Program-made: the position numbers and the translations under genes | Assembly: GCA_029250685.1 (NCBI GenBank) | Contig: JAQXEU010000009.1 | Coordinates: 62,001 to 126,000, forward strand | From: Polaribacter sp. | Lineage (GTDB): Bacteria > Bacteroidota > Bacteroidia > Flavobacteriales > Flavobacteriaceae | Length of the DNA: 64,000 nucleotides | Direction of reading: 5' to 3' | The notes under the pieces: model-generated | The model's database searches: none | What the model was told of the DNA's origin: nothing | What the model saw: the letters and a program-made list of their open reading frames with translations, nothing else | Shown here: positions 37,623 to 45,461 of the stretch, piece after piece | How positions within the stretch are numbered: position 1 is the first letter of the stretch | Layout: the number at the start of each line of letters is the position of its first letter

Positions 37623-38117
37623 ATGAAAAAAATAATTTACTGTTTCAGTTTAGCCACATTCTTTTGCTTGTTCATATCATCTACCCTTCAAGCCCAGACT
37701 CAAATTAATGGAAAAAATATTGTTGGAGTTTGGAAAACCGTTGATGATGAAACAGGAAGAACAAAATCACATGTTCAAGTTTTCAAAAAAGGAAACAAAT
37801 ACCATGCTAAAATCATTAAACTTTTAGATCCACAAACGCTAAAAAATAGTGGAGCAAAGCGTTTCGAAGATATTAAGTGTGAAAAATGCTCAGCTGATCA
37901 TGGAAAAGGACAAGCTATAATTGGGTTAGAAATAGTTTGGAATATGGAGAAAAGAAGCAATAAGTATGCTGGAGGAAGTATAATGGACCCAAAAAAAGGG
38001 AAAGTTTACACTTGTACAATGTGGATGGATGATTCAGATAAATCTGGAAGTACTCTTAAGATTCGTGGCTGGTTAGCTATGTTTTACAGAACACAAACTT
38101 GGAATAGAATTAAATAA
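37623..38117 (+). CDS. DUF2147 secreted protein
   Basis: A 164-residue protein with a clear signal peptide (cleavage after LQA, about residue 24). IVGVWKTVDDETGRTKSHVQVFKK begins the DUF2147 beta-barrel-like domain and GWLAMFYRTQTWNRIK closes it. IKCEKCSADHGKG adds a CxxC pair that may bind metal or form a disulfide in the periplasm. Function unknown. Confidence 0.85.
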   Translation: MKKIIYCFSLATFFCLFISSTLQAQTQINGKNIVGVWKTVDDETGRTKSHVQVFKKGNKYHAKIIKLLDPQTLKNSGAKRFEDIKCEKCSADHGKGQAIIGLEIVWNMEKRSNKYAGGSIMDPKKGKVYTCTMWMDDSDKSGSTLKIRGWLAMFYRTQTWNRIK

Positions 38118-38243
38118 CTTTTATTTAAAAAGATATTAATCATATAACAAAATAAAATAATCAGTTTTAACGTTATAGATTGGAAGACTCATGCTTGTAA
38201 GTTTATTAAAAATATGTACATTTAAACTTTAAAACATTTCAGA

Positions 38244-38411
38244 ATGAAAAAAGTAATATTTATTGCAATTTGTACATTAGGAATTTTTAGTATCACTTCA
38301 TGCAGAAGTACTTCAGCTAGCTGCGGTTTAGCAGATAACACACAAACTAAGCAAACTAAACAAAACTTTCAACAAACAACCCAAGTTATTATTTTAGCAA
38401 CGGTTAAGTAG
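38244..38411 (+). CDS. small lipoprotein (55 aa), absent from the ORF track
   Basis: ATG 38244 to TAG 38411 encodes MKKVIFIAICTLGIFSITSC followed by a short polar Thr/Gln-rich tail. The lipobox ITSC gives a lipidated Cys20 and a mature lipopeptide of 36 residues with one further Cys. A near-consensus -7 box (TACATTTA, 38217-38224) precedes it and a clean terminator follows 25 bases after the stop, so it is a complete small transcription unit. Function unknown. Confidence 0.72.
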   Translation: MKKVIFIAICTLGIFSITSCRSTSASCGLADNTQTKQTKQNFQQTTQVIILATVK

Positions 38412-38436
38412 TTGACTGTCTTATTCAAATTCAATA

Positions 38437-38463
38437 AATCCGCTATTTCAGCGGATTTTTTTG
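38437..38463 (+). terminator. intrinsic terminator of the small lipoprotein
   Basis: AATCCGCT-ATTTC-AGCGGATT followed by a T-run. Confidence 0.8.
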
Positions 38464-38782
38464 CTCAAAACTGTACTTATTAGACAAAAAAAAGACTTAC
38501 TCGTGAAAGTAAATTTTTTTCTAAATAATACTCGTTATTGGGGGTAATTTTTAGACATTTAGGGGATGTCTAACGGTCAAATATAATACAATAATTAAAT
38601 ATTCTGTTAACAATTGTCAATAAATTTACAATTGTAAACTTGAAAAACACCTTAAAACATCCATTTCCTTATATTTTAAATGGGGTTGAGACATTAAAAA
38701 AAAATCAAAAAAAATCTTCTTTTTTTTACAATAAATCCAAAACAAAGGCAAAAAACCTTCATTTTTGATTAAAATATTTCAA
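38464..38782. other. 319-nt AT-rich intergenic region downstream of ung
   Basis: No ORF of note is present. Visible structure: a hairpin TTAGACAT-TTAGGGG-ATGTCTAA (38551-38573), two copies of the palindrome ACAATTGT spaced 18 bp apart (38610-38617 and 38628-38635), and long A-runs near 38694-38735. The ACAATTGT pair looks like a protein-binding site, but no flanking gene points toward it with a promoter I can recognise. I see no tRNA or rRNA. Confidence 0.4.
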
Positions 38783-39445
38783 TTACCAAGCAATTTTTGA
38801 CTTCCCAAAACCTTTTAAAAGCGCATTCGTTTTAGAAAAATGTTTACTTCCAAACCAACCTCTCCAAGCTCCTAGTGGTGATGGATGTGGCGCCTCTAAA
38901 ACTATGTGTTTTTCAATATCAATACTGATTCCTTTACTTTGCGCAAATTTTCCCCAAAGTAAAAAAATAACATTCTCTTTTTCTTCGGATATTTTAGAAA
39001 TTACAGCATCTGTAAATGTTTCCCATCCTTGCTTTTGGTGACTTCCAGCTTCGTGTGCTTTGACAGTCAACGTTGCATTCAATAGTAAAACGCCTTGTCT
39101 GGCCCAATGTGATAAATCACCTGAAATGGGAATTTCTTTTTGAACATCTGTTTTTAATTCTTTAAAAATATTCACCAAAGATGGTGGGTGCTTCACTCCT
39201 TCTTGAACAGAAAAACACAAACCATTTGCTTGTCCGAATCCGTGATATGGAACTTGACCAATAATTACTACTTTTAAATCATCAAAAGAACAAGCATTAA
39301 AAGCAGCAAAAATGTCTTTTTTATCAGGAAAACAAGTATCAGTTTTGTATGCTGATTTTACAAAATTTGTTAAATCTTTAAAATACGATTTATCAAATTC
39401 TGCTTGTAAAATATTTTTCCATGAATCAGCAATATTTACCTGCAT
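38783..39445 (-). CDS. ung: uracil-DNA glycosylase with Asp-to-Val change in motif A
   Basis: A 220-residue family-1 UDG. The minor-groove and uracil-binding motifs are intact: GLCFSV, LLLNATLTV and the C-terminal HPSPLGAWRGWFG. The water-activating motif, normally GQDPYHG, reads GQVPYHG: residue 65 (E. coli Asp64) is Val, encoded by GTT (39253-39251 on the minus strand). From work on the E. coli enzyme, loss of this Asp reduces activity strongly. The start codon lies 37 bases from the mutS2 start on the opposite strand. Confidence 0.88.
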   Translation of the reverse strand: MQVNIADSWKNILQAEFDKSYFKDLTNFVKSAYKTDTCFPDKKDIFAAFNACSFDDLKVVIIGQVPYHGFGQANGLCFSVQEGVKHPPSLVNIFKELKTDVQKEIPISGDLSHWARQGVLLLNATLTVKAHEAGSHQKQGWETFTDAVISKISEEKENVIFLLWGKFAQSKGISIDIEKHIVLEAPHPSPLGAWRGWFGSKHFSKTNALLKGFGKSKIAW

Positions 39446-39452
39446 ACTTTCT

Positions 39453-39460
39453 TATTTTTG
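39453..39460 (+). promoter_or_regulatory. -7 element of mutS2
   Basis: TATTTTTG, an exact TAnnTTTG box. It covers the ORF-track start (TTG at 39458), so translation must begin downstream. Confidence 0.5.
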
Positions 39461-39468
39461 TCAGAAAT

Positions 39469-39476
39469 CAAAGATA
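39469..39476 (-). promoter_or_regulatory. -7 element of ung
   Basis: On the minus strand it reads TATCTTTG, an exact TAnnTTTG box, 23 bases from the ung start codon and only 8 bases from the mutS2 -7 box on the other strand. Confidence 0.5.
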
Positions 39477-39481
39477 GTATT

Positions 39482-41689
39482 TTGACTAAAAACATTTCAG
39501 AAAAAACAGCACAAGATTTAGAGTTTCCTACAGTTTTACAACACGTAGCGGAATATTGTATTTCTGAATTAGGAAAAACTACTATATTAAAGATAAAGCC
39601 AATTGATAAAACCGAAACGCTTCAACAAGAATTAAATTTGGTAAACGAATACTTGTCTTCGTTTATCAGCGAAAACAGCATTCCTAATCATGGTTTTGAG
39701 AACATTTCTCAAGAAGTCTTTACCTTAAATATTGAGAATAGTTTTTTAGAGGCAAGTGCGTTTTTAAAAATCGCAACGGTTTCCGAGACTGTAAATGAAT
39801 TGCTAAAATTCTTTAAAAAGTTTGAAACGTATTTTCCGACACTGCAAAACATCAGTTTAGAAGTTGAAAATACACCAACCATTATCAATACAATAAATAA
39901 AATAATTACTTCTTATGGAGAGGTTGCCAATAATGCTTCACCACAATTAAAAGAAATAAGAAAAGAGATTGCAAAGATTCGTGGTAAAATTGGCGAAAGT
40001 TTTACGAGAGATTTAAGTAAATATGGAGCTTCTGGTTTTTTAGATGATATTCGAGAATCCGTGATTGATAACCATAGAGTTTTGGCGGTTTTGGCAATGC
40101 ACAGACGAAAAGTAAAAGGAAACTTCCTAGGTACTTCTAAATCTGGAAACATCGTTTATATTGCACCACAAGCAACATTAAATTACGATCGAGAACTACA
40201 AAACTTAACTTACGAAGAACAGCAAGAAGTTACCAGAATATTAAAAGAATTAGCAGCAGAAATAAAACCTTTTGTTCCTTTATTGCATTTGTATTTACAG
40301 TATTTAACGCATTTAGATTGTATTGCTGCAAAAGCAAAATACGCGAAAGATTTAAATGCAATTTTACCGAAAATCACTTCTGAAAAGAAAATCGATTTTA
40401 AAAATGCATATCATCCAATTCTTTGGAAAAAGAATCAAGAAAAAAATATTGAAACCGTTCCGCAATCCATCATTCTGAATGAGAAGCAACAAATTATTGT
40501 TATTTCTGGACCAAATGCAGGTGGAAAAAGTATCACATTAAAAACCATTGGTTTATTGCAAGTAATGCTGCAAAGCGGCTTGTTAATTCCGGTTGATGAA
40601 CGCAGCGAAACGTCTATTTTCGACACTATTTTAACTGATATTGGCGACAATCAATCCATAGAAAATCAATTAAGCACGTATAGTTATCGCCTGAAAAACA
40701 TGCGTTATTTCCTGCGAAAATGCACGAAAAATACGCTCTTTTTAATTGATGAATTCGGAACCGGTTCTGATCCAGAATTGGGCGGCGCCTTGGCAGAAAT
40801 TTTCTTGGAAGAATTTTACGATAAAAAAGCATTCGGAATTATCACCACGCATTATTCTAATTTAAAAGTATTAGCGAATGAATTAGAAAATGTAACCAAT
40901 GCTAACATGCAATTTAATGAGCGCACATTAGAACCTTTGTACAAATTGTATGTAGGACAAGCAGGAAGTTCTTTTACGTTTGAAGTAGCTCAGAAAAATG
41001 GCATTCCGTACAGTTTAATTAACAAAGCAAAAAAGCGTGTTGAAACGGAAAAAATTCGATTAGATAAAACCATTTCTAAACTGCAAAAAGAACGCAATCG
41101 ATTGCAAAAAAACTCTGATAATTTAGAAAAACAACATTCTAAAGGAAAAGAACATATTGATAATCTGCAAGAAAAAGAGCAAAAAGTACAAGATAAGTTA
41201 GCCGATTTTCAAGAGCTGTATGATAGCAATCAGAAAATGTTAACCATTGGTAGAAAAGTAAATGAGCTCTTAAATCATTATTTACAAACCAATAATAAAA
41301 AGCAATTCAATGCCGAATTGCAAAAATGGATTGCGACAGAAAAAACGAAGTTCTTAAAGAAAAATCCATCGAAACCGAAAACAAAAACCGAAAAGAAAAC
41401 TGCCAAGGTTGTTGCTGAGAAAAAGCAAGAAACCATTAAAAAAGTAGAAAAAGAAATACTAAAAAAAGTAGTTGAAGTACGCAAAGAAAAGAAAATTGAA
41501 GCAACAAAAATTGCAAAAGCAAAAGCTGACTATCTTTTTAAAGTTAACGACCGTGTACGTTTACTAGATGGAAACGCAGTTGGAACCATTGATAAAATTG
41601 AAAAAAAGCATGTGTTTATCAATTATGGCATCTTTACAACAAAAGCCAAAGCTGAGCAATTAGAATTGGTGGAGAAAGCAAAAAAATAA
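39482..41689 (+). CDS. MutS2-family ATPase without Smr domain
   Basis: A MutS2-type protein of about 735 residues. I take TTG 39482 as the start (giving MTKNISEKTAQDLEF), since a -7 promoter box covers the track's TTG 39458. The core has Walker A GPNAGGKS (343-350) and Walker B/loop DEFGTGSDPELGG, then a long coiled coil (about 510-570) and a Lys/Glu-rich region. The C-terminus ends in a small beta domain (RVRLLDGNAVGTIDKIEKKH) and lacks the Smr nuclease domain of Bacillus-type MutS2. It may act in ribosome rescue or recombination control. The partner gene is ung on the opposite strand. Confidence 0.88.
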   Translation: MTKNISEKTAQDLEFPTVLQHVAEYCISELGKTTILKIKPIDKTETLQQELNLVNEYLSSFISENSIPNHGFENISQEVFTLNIENSFLEASAFLKIATVSETVNELLKFFKKFETYFPTLQNISLEVENTPTIINTINKIITSYGEVANNASPQLKEIRKEIAKIRGKIGESFTRDLSKYGASGFLDDIRESVIDNHRVLAVLAMHRRKVKGNFLGTSKSGNIVYIAPQATLNYDRELQNLTYEEQQEVTRILKELAAEIKPFVPLLHLYLQYLTHLDCIAAKAKYAKDLNAILPKITSEKKIDFKNAYHPILWKKNQEKNIETVPQSIILNEKQQIIVISGPNAGGKSITLKTIGLLQVMLQSGLLIPVDERSETSIFDTILTDIGDNQSIENQLSTYSYRLKNMRYFLRKCTKNTLFLIDEFGTGSDPELGGALAEIFLEEFYDKKAFGIITTHYSNLKVLANELENVTNANMQFNERTLEPLYKLYVGQAGSSFTFEVAQKNGIPYSLINKAKKRVETEKIRLDKTISKLQKERNRLQKNSDNLEKQHSKGKEHIDNLQEKEQKVQDKLADFQELYDSNQKMLTIGRKVNELLNHYLQTNNKKQFNAELQKWIATEKTKFLKKNPSKPKTKTEKKTAKVVAEKKQETIKKVEKEILKKVVEVRKEKKIEATKIAKAKADYLFKVNDRVRLLDGNAVGTIDKIEKKHVFINYGIFTTKAKAEQLELVEKAKK

Positions 41690-41720
41690 TTTACTATATT
41701 TAGCATTCTAAAAATAAATA

Positions 41721-42206
41721 ATGAAAAATCACTTATTACGTAGCGTTCTTTTAATTTTCCTATTTAATTTAACTTCTTGCACCAAAAGCGATGATTTTAT
41801 TGTAGAGAATGAGATTGTTGGTCATTGGCAAATGTATAAGACAGAAGCATTAACTTCTGTAATTGATCAATGGACAGGAACCACTTTTACACGTAAAGAC
41901 AAATGGTTTAGTAATAACCATAATGATTCTAGAATATTTATTGAATTTTACGAAGACGGAACTTTCACTGAGTTTTATGCAGACACACCTGTCTTTGAAG
42001 GCGTTTGGGGAAAGAAATTGAATGCATATTTTTTCAAATACAAAAATGATGACAACAACCAACATTTGGTAAAAACACGTTTTATAAAAATTTACTGCAA
42101 CAATAGTTATTCAATAAAAAGTGAAGGCGACGAACGTAATATTAGTTATTTTAGAAAAAAAGGAACTACAGAATGCTCCAACAAAATTGATTATAAATTA
42201 CAATAA
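41721..42206 (+). CDS. lipocalin-like lipoprotein
   Basis: A 161-residue secreted lipoprotein with lipobox LTSC (lipidated Cys20). The mature domain VGHWQMYKTEAL...FIEFYEDGTFTEFY...FEGVWGKK...YFFKYK reads as an antiparallel beta-barrel of the lipocalin-like (DUF4488-type) group common in Flavobacteria. The ligand is unknown. A TATATTTA box lies 20 bases upstream. It is monocistronic. Confidence 0.7.
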   Translation: MKNHLLRSVLLIFLFNLTSCTKSDDFIVENEIVGHWQMYKTEALTSVIDQWTGTTFTRKDKWFSNNHNDSRIFIEFYEDGTFTEFYADTPVFEGVWGKKLNAYFFKYKNDDNNQHLVKTRFIKIYCNNSYSIKSEGDERNISYFRKKGTTECSNKIDYKLQ

Positions 42207-42212
42207 ACTACT

Positions 42213-42246
42213 TTGTTATTACCAATAACAAGTGTTTTTACTTGTT
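42213..42246 (+). promoter_or_regulatory. mutually exclusive hairpins after the lipoprotein stop
   Basis: TTGTTATT (42213-42220), AATAACAAGT (42224-42233) and ACTTGTT (42240-42246) can pair as first-with-second or second-with-third, followed by ATTTTC. The layout resembles an attenuator or an imperfect terminator. Confidence 0.3.
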
Positions 42247-42433
42247 GATTTTCTACTTTAAAAAAGATAACTCGCTAACTCTGAATATAGTTGATTAAAA
42301 CGGAACCATATTCTTAAATTAGCGAAACATTCTTAAAACCACACTTCTATTTTACTTATTATTCTTCAGACGATATCAAATCAACTACAAATTAAAAAGA
42401 AAAATAAAACATTTCTAATCCATTAAATGTGAG

Positions 42434-42441
42434 TACTTTTG
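42434..42441 (+). promoter_or_regulatory. -7 element of the J-domain/KTSC gene
   Basis: TACTTTTG, an exact TAnnTTTG box. It falls inside the track ORF's first codons (GTG 42429), so the real start is the ATG at 42465. Confidence 0.55.
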
Positions 42442-42464
42442 CACTCGAATTTAGAAAACCAGAA

Positions 42465-42911
42465 ATGAAACGTATTAAAGAATATAAAAAGCTTTTTAAT
42501 GTAGAAGGCGCTATCGATTTAAAGGAGTTAAAAACTACCTATAGAGGTTTAGTAAAAAAATGGCATCCAGATAAATTTTTAGAAGAAGACCAAAAAGCGG
42601 TTGCAGAAATAGAAAGCACTAAAATTATTGATGGCTATCATTTTTTAGTAAGCATTTCTCCAGAAACAAAAGCGGCAAATTTAGACGAATACAAAACAAC
42701 AATTACTGAGTTTCAGGTGGCAGATTGGTATCATAAAAGTATGTTATTAGAAGTTACTTTTACAGACGGAAATACGTATGAATACTTTGGTGTGAATAAA
42801 ATTTTATTCGGAAAGTTTATCAATGCAAAATCGATCAACAACTTTGGTAAAAGAAATATCTTTAATTCTTTTACATACAGGAAATCAAAAAAGGCAGCTG
42901 TAATGGCTTAA
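42465..42911 (+). CDS. J-domain plus KTSC-domain protein
   Basis: A 148-residue cytosolic protein. Residues 1-70 form a DnaJ-like domain: LKTTYRGLVKKWHPDKF with the HPD tripeptide at 34-36 that stimulates DnaK. Residues 85-140 match the KTSC domain (LLEVTFTDGNTYEYFGV...FGKFINAKS...GKRNIFNSFTYRK), a small domain of unknown function often linked to nucleic-acid contexts. I prefer ATG 42465 because a -7 promoter box overlaps the longer start. It ends at a strong terminator. Confidence 0.82.
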   Translation: MKRIKEYKKLFNVEGAIDLKELKTTYRGLVKKWHPDKFLEEDQKAVAEIESTKIIDGYHFLVSISPETKAANLDEYKTTITEFQVADWYHKSMLLEVTFTDGNTYEYFGVNKILFGKFINAKSINNFGKRNIFNSFTYRKSKKAAVMA

Positions 42912-42917
42912 ATTATA

Positions 42918-42958
42918 AATTTGGTGAACTTTTTTTTTAAAAAAAAGTTCACCAAATT
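42918..42958. terminator. bidirectional terminator, long perfect hairpin
   Basis: AATTTGGTGAAC and eight T on the left pair with eight A and GTTCACCAAATT on the right, a near-continuous 20-bp stem between the convergent KTSC gene and the 42966 gene. Confidence 0.85.
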
Positions 42959-42965
42959 ACTTTAC

Positions 42966-43187
42966 TCAAAACTGTTTCATTTCAGTATCATAAAAAGCGC
43001 CTGCTTTATCCATTAAGTCGGCCAATTCAGTAGAAATATCTTCTTCATTTTCTCCAGTTAAATCTTCAAACCATTCTATTTCATCATCTTTTAAATTGAT
43101 TAAAAAACGAGGGAATTCTGTGTGCAACACAAAAATATCATCTGGGAAATTGCTATTATCTGCAAGTAAAAATTTTGGTAAATCCAT
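42966..43187 (-). CDS. conserved hypothetical protein, 73 aa
   Basis: A 73-residue acidic protein (MDLPKFLLADNSNFPDDIFV...). The first half has short strands and the second half is a Glu/Asp-rich helix (EEDISTELADLMDKAGAFYD). I recall close homologues in many Flavobacteria, none with a known role. No signal peptide. It ends at the shared terminator and is preceded by the repeat-rich gap, so its promoter must lie at that gap's edge. Confidence 0.7.
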   Translation of the reverse strand: MDLPKFLLADNSNFPDDIFVLHTEFPRFLINLKDDEIEWFEDLTGENEEDISTELADLMDKAGAFYDTEMKQF

Positions 43188-43508
43188 ATCTTTTTTATTT
43201 TATTTTTTTGTCTGTTCGAGTGAAATAAAATGAAGTCGGGATGACATTCTATTATTCTTTTCACCGTTCGAGCGAAATTCAGAATTCTATTTGTAATATC
43301 CAAAGATATCTAGGTTATTATTGTTTAAGTCGTCATGAAATTTGCAGTCGAGCGTCAAACTTTTGAAGATTTCGTTAAAAAAGAAAAACTGTTTGAGCAC
43401 AGCGAGTTTTTTTCTTTTAGAAATCAAAATACTTTTGACCGATGAAAATTTAAGACTAGATTTTTTGGTTCGTTTTTCATCAATGGAAAAATGAACAAAG
43501 CATTAAAT
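43188..43508. repeat. 321-nt intergenic region with REP-like fragments
   Basis: No gene is present. Words shared with the 1.7-kb element are CTGTTCGAGTG (43212-43222) and GCAGTCGAG (43344-43352); CCGTTCGAGCG is a related variant near 43266. Two hairpins follow: A/G-rich AAAGAAAAACT pairing with AGTTTTTTTCTTT (about 43379-43418), and GATGAAAA (43441-43448) with TTTTTCATC (43473-43481). The block resembles decayed dispersed repeats I recall from other flavobacterial intergenic regions. The first hairpin could also terminate the MATE transcript. Confidence 0.5.
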
Positions 43509-44885
43509 TTATTCTTTTTCTCTAATGAGCTTTAAAGTTAAATAATTAAAACGAATATATAATAAAACGGCAGCAGTAGACAAACCGGCCAATAAGCCAA
43601 GCCAAATACCAAAGCTACCTAATTGTTCTGCTTTTCCGAAGTAATAACTAACCGGAAAACCAATGATCCAATACGAAATAAATGTAATAATTGTTGGAAT
43701 TTTCACATCTTGTAATCCACGTAATGCACCTAAAACAACTACTTGTATTCCATCAGAAATTTGAAAAATTGCCGCAGCAATTAACAATTGTGCAGCAATA
43801 GAAACTACTTCCATATTATCGGCAAGGTTTGCAACATCATTATAATCCACATATATTTTCGGCAACTGTTTATGGAATAAAAAGAAAATAATAGCAAAAA
43901 GAACTGATAATAATATCGCCATAAAAAAGATAGAAAATGCGATTCTTCTTAATTCTTTATAATTGTGTAACCCTTTTTGATTCCCAACTCTAACCATAGA
44001 AGCAACACTTAAACCCATAGAAACCATAAAGGTCATGGTAGATAAGTTTAACGCAATTTGATTTGCTGCTTGTGGGTTTTTTCCCAATAAACCACTTAAC
44101 CAAATTGCTGCAGTAAAGATTCCTACTTCAAAAAACATTTGCATGGCGCTAGGAAAACCTAAACTCATTAGTTTTCTAATCATCAACTTATCCAATACAA
44201 AGAACTTTATATTGGTTACTAACTTTTTAGAACGTTCTTTTTTAGACAATAACCACCACAAATAAACGACCATTACTCCACGAGAAAGCAAGGTTCCGTA
44301 TGCAGCACCAACCATGCCCATTTCGGGGAAACCAAATTTTCCAAAAATCAATAAATAGTTTAATACAATATTTAAAATATTAGCAATTAAAGTAGCGTAC
44401 ATTGGGTATTTTGTCATGGACATTCCATCACTAAACTGCTTTAAGGCCTGAAATATTACTAATGGAATCAACGAAAAAGCAACCAAATTTAAATATGGAA
44501 TTGCCAGTTCAACAACTTCAGTTGGTTGTTTCATTAAATACATTAATGGCTTCGCAAAAAAGACTGCTAAGAATAACGCAATTCCTAAAGCTGTACATAA
44601 AAACAAACCATGTTTAAATGTAGATTTAGCTTTATCAAAATTATTTGCAGAATCTGCTTCTGCTATTAATGGTGTAATTGCAGTAGAAAAACCAATTCCT
44701 AAAGACATCGCCACAAACATAAAACTGTTCCCTAAAGAAACGGCAGCCAATTCAGCGGTTCCCAATTGACCAACCATTACATTGTCAACAAAACTCACAA
44801 AAGTATGTCCCAACATTCCTAACATTACAGGTGCTGCAAGCTTCCAATTGTATTTAAATTCTGATGTATAAATAGAGATATTCAA
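43509..44885 (-). CDS. MATE-family multidrug/Na+ antiporter
   Basis: A 458-residue MATE exporter with twelve predicted TM helices in two homologous halves. NVMVGQLGTAELAAVSLGNS in TM1 and MVRVGNQKGLHNYKELRR after TM7-8 are NorM/DinF-type signatures. It exports cationic drugs or metabolites at the expense of Na+ or H+. It is monocistronic and divergent from dgkA; on the minus strand TATCTTCG (44918-44911) is a near-consensus -7 box. Confidence 0.9.
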   Translation of the reverse strand: MNISIYTSEFKYNWKLAAPVMLGMLGHTFVSFVDNVMVGQLGTAELAAVSLGNSFMFVAMSLGIGFSTAITPLIAEADSANNFDKAKSTFKHGLFLCTALGIALFLAVFFAKPLMYLMKQPTEVVELAIPYLNLVAFSLIPLVIFQALKQFSDGMSMTKYPMYATLIANILNIVLNYLLIFGKFGFPEMGMVGAAYGTLLSRGVMVVYLWWLLSKKERSKKLVTNIKFFVLDKLMIRKLMSLGFPSAMQMFFEVGIFTAAIWLSGLLGKNPQAANQIALNLSTMTFMVSMGLSVASMVRVGNQKGLHNYKELRRIAFSIFFMAILLSVLFAIIFFLFHKQLPKIYVDYNDVANLADNMEVVSIAAQLLIAAAIFQISDGIQVVVLGALRGLQDVKIPTIITFISYWIIGFPVSYYFGKAEQLGSFGIWLGLLAGLSTAAVLLYIRFNYLTLKLIREKE

Positions 44886-44976
44886 AAGATAATGGTTGAT
44901 TTTCCGACAGCGAAGATATTCATAATTTTAGCATTTATTAATAAAACAACAGTACAAATTATTCGTTAAAAAAATG

Positions 44977-44984
44977 TATTTTTG
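44977..44984 (+). promoter_or_regulatory. -7 element of the dgkA-ftsK unit
   Basis: TATTTTTG, an exact TAnnTTTG box, 57 bases before the dgkA start. Confidence 0.45.
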
Positions 44985-45040
44985 AACTAGAATAAATTTA
45001 CTTTTTCACAAAACAATTTGTTAATTAATAACAATTTTAA

Positions 45041-45421
45041 ATGAAGAATTCAAACGATAGTTTTTTAAGAGGAAGAATACGAAGTGTAAAATTTGCTTTA
45101 AAGGGAATGTGGTTATTATTAACTACAGAAGACAGCATTAAAGCACAATTTTCTTTAGGTCTAATTTCAGTTGTATTTGGTTTTTATTTTGATATTTCTG
45201 CAACAGAATGGATGCTTCAACTAATTGTAATTGCACTTGTTTTAGTTGCTGAAGCTTGCAATACTGCTGTTGAAAAAATGGCCGATTTTGTGCATCCAGA
45301 ATTTCATAAAAAAATAGGATTTATTAAGGATATCGCTGCTGGAGCACCAAGTTTCGCTGCTATATTTGCACTAATTGTTACGGGAATTATTTACGTTCCT
45401 AAAATACTAGAGTTATTCTAA
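45041..45421 (+). CDS. dgkA: diacylglycerol kinase/undecaprenol kinase family (DgkA-type)
   Basis: A 126-residue inner-membrane kinase with three TM helices. The catalytic core EACNTAVEKMADFV (with the essential Glu pair), followed by HKKIGFIKDIAAGAP, is the family signature; RSVKFALKGM at the N-terminus is the amphipathic segment. It phosphorylates diacylglycerol or undecaprenol in the lipid cycle. It precedes ftsK by 40 nt and is probably cotranscribed with it. Confidence 0.9.
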   Translation: MKNSNDSFLRGRIRSVKFALKGMWLLLTTEDSIKAQFSLGLISVVFGFYFDISATEWMLQLIVIALVLVAEACNTAVEKMADFVHPEFHKKIGFIKDIAAGAPSFAAIFALIVTGIIYVPKILELF

Positions 45422-45461
45422 GCAAATACTTATATTTACATTTTTACAACCTACATATTTA

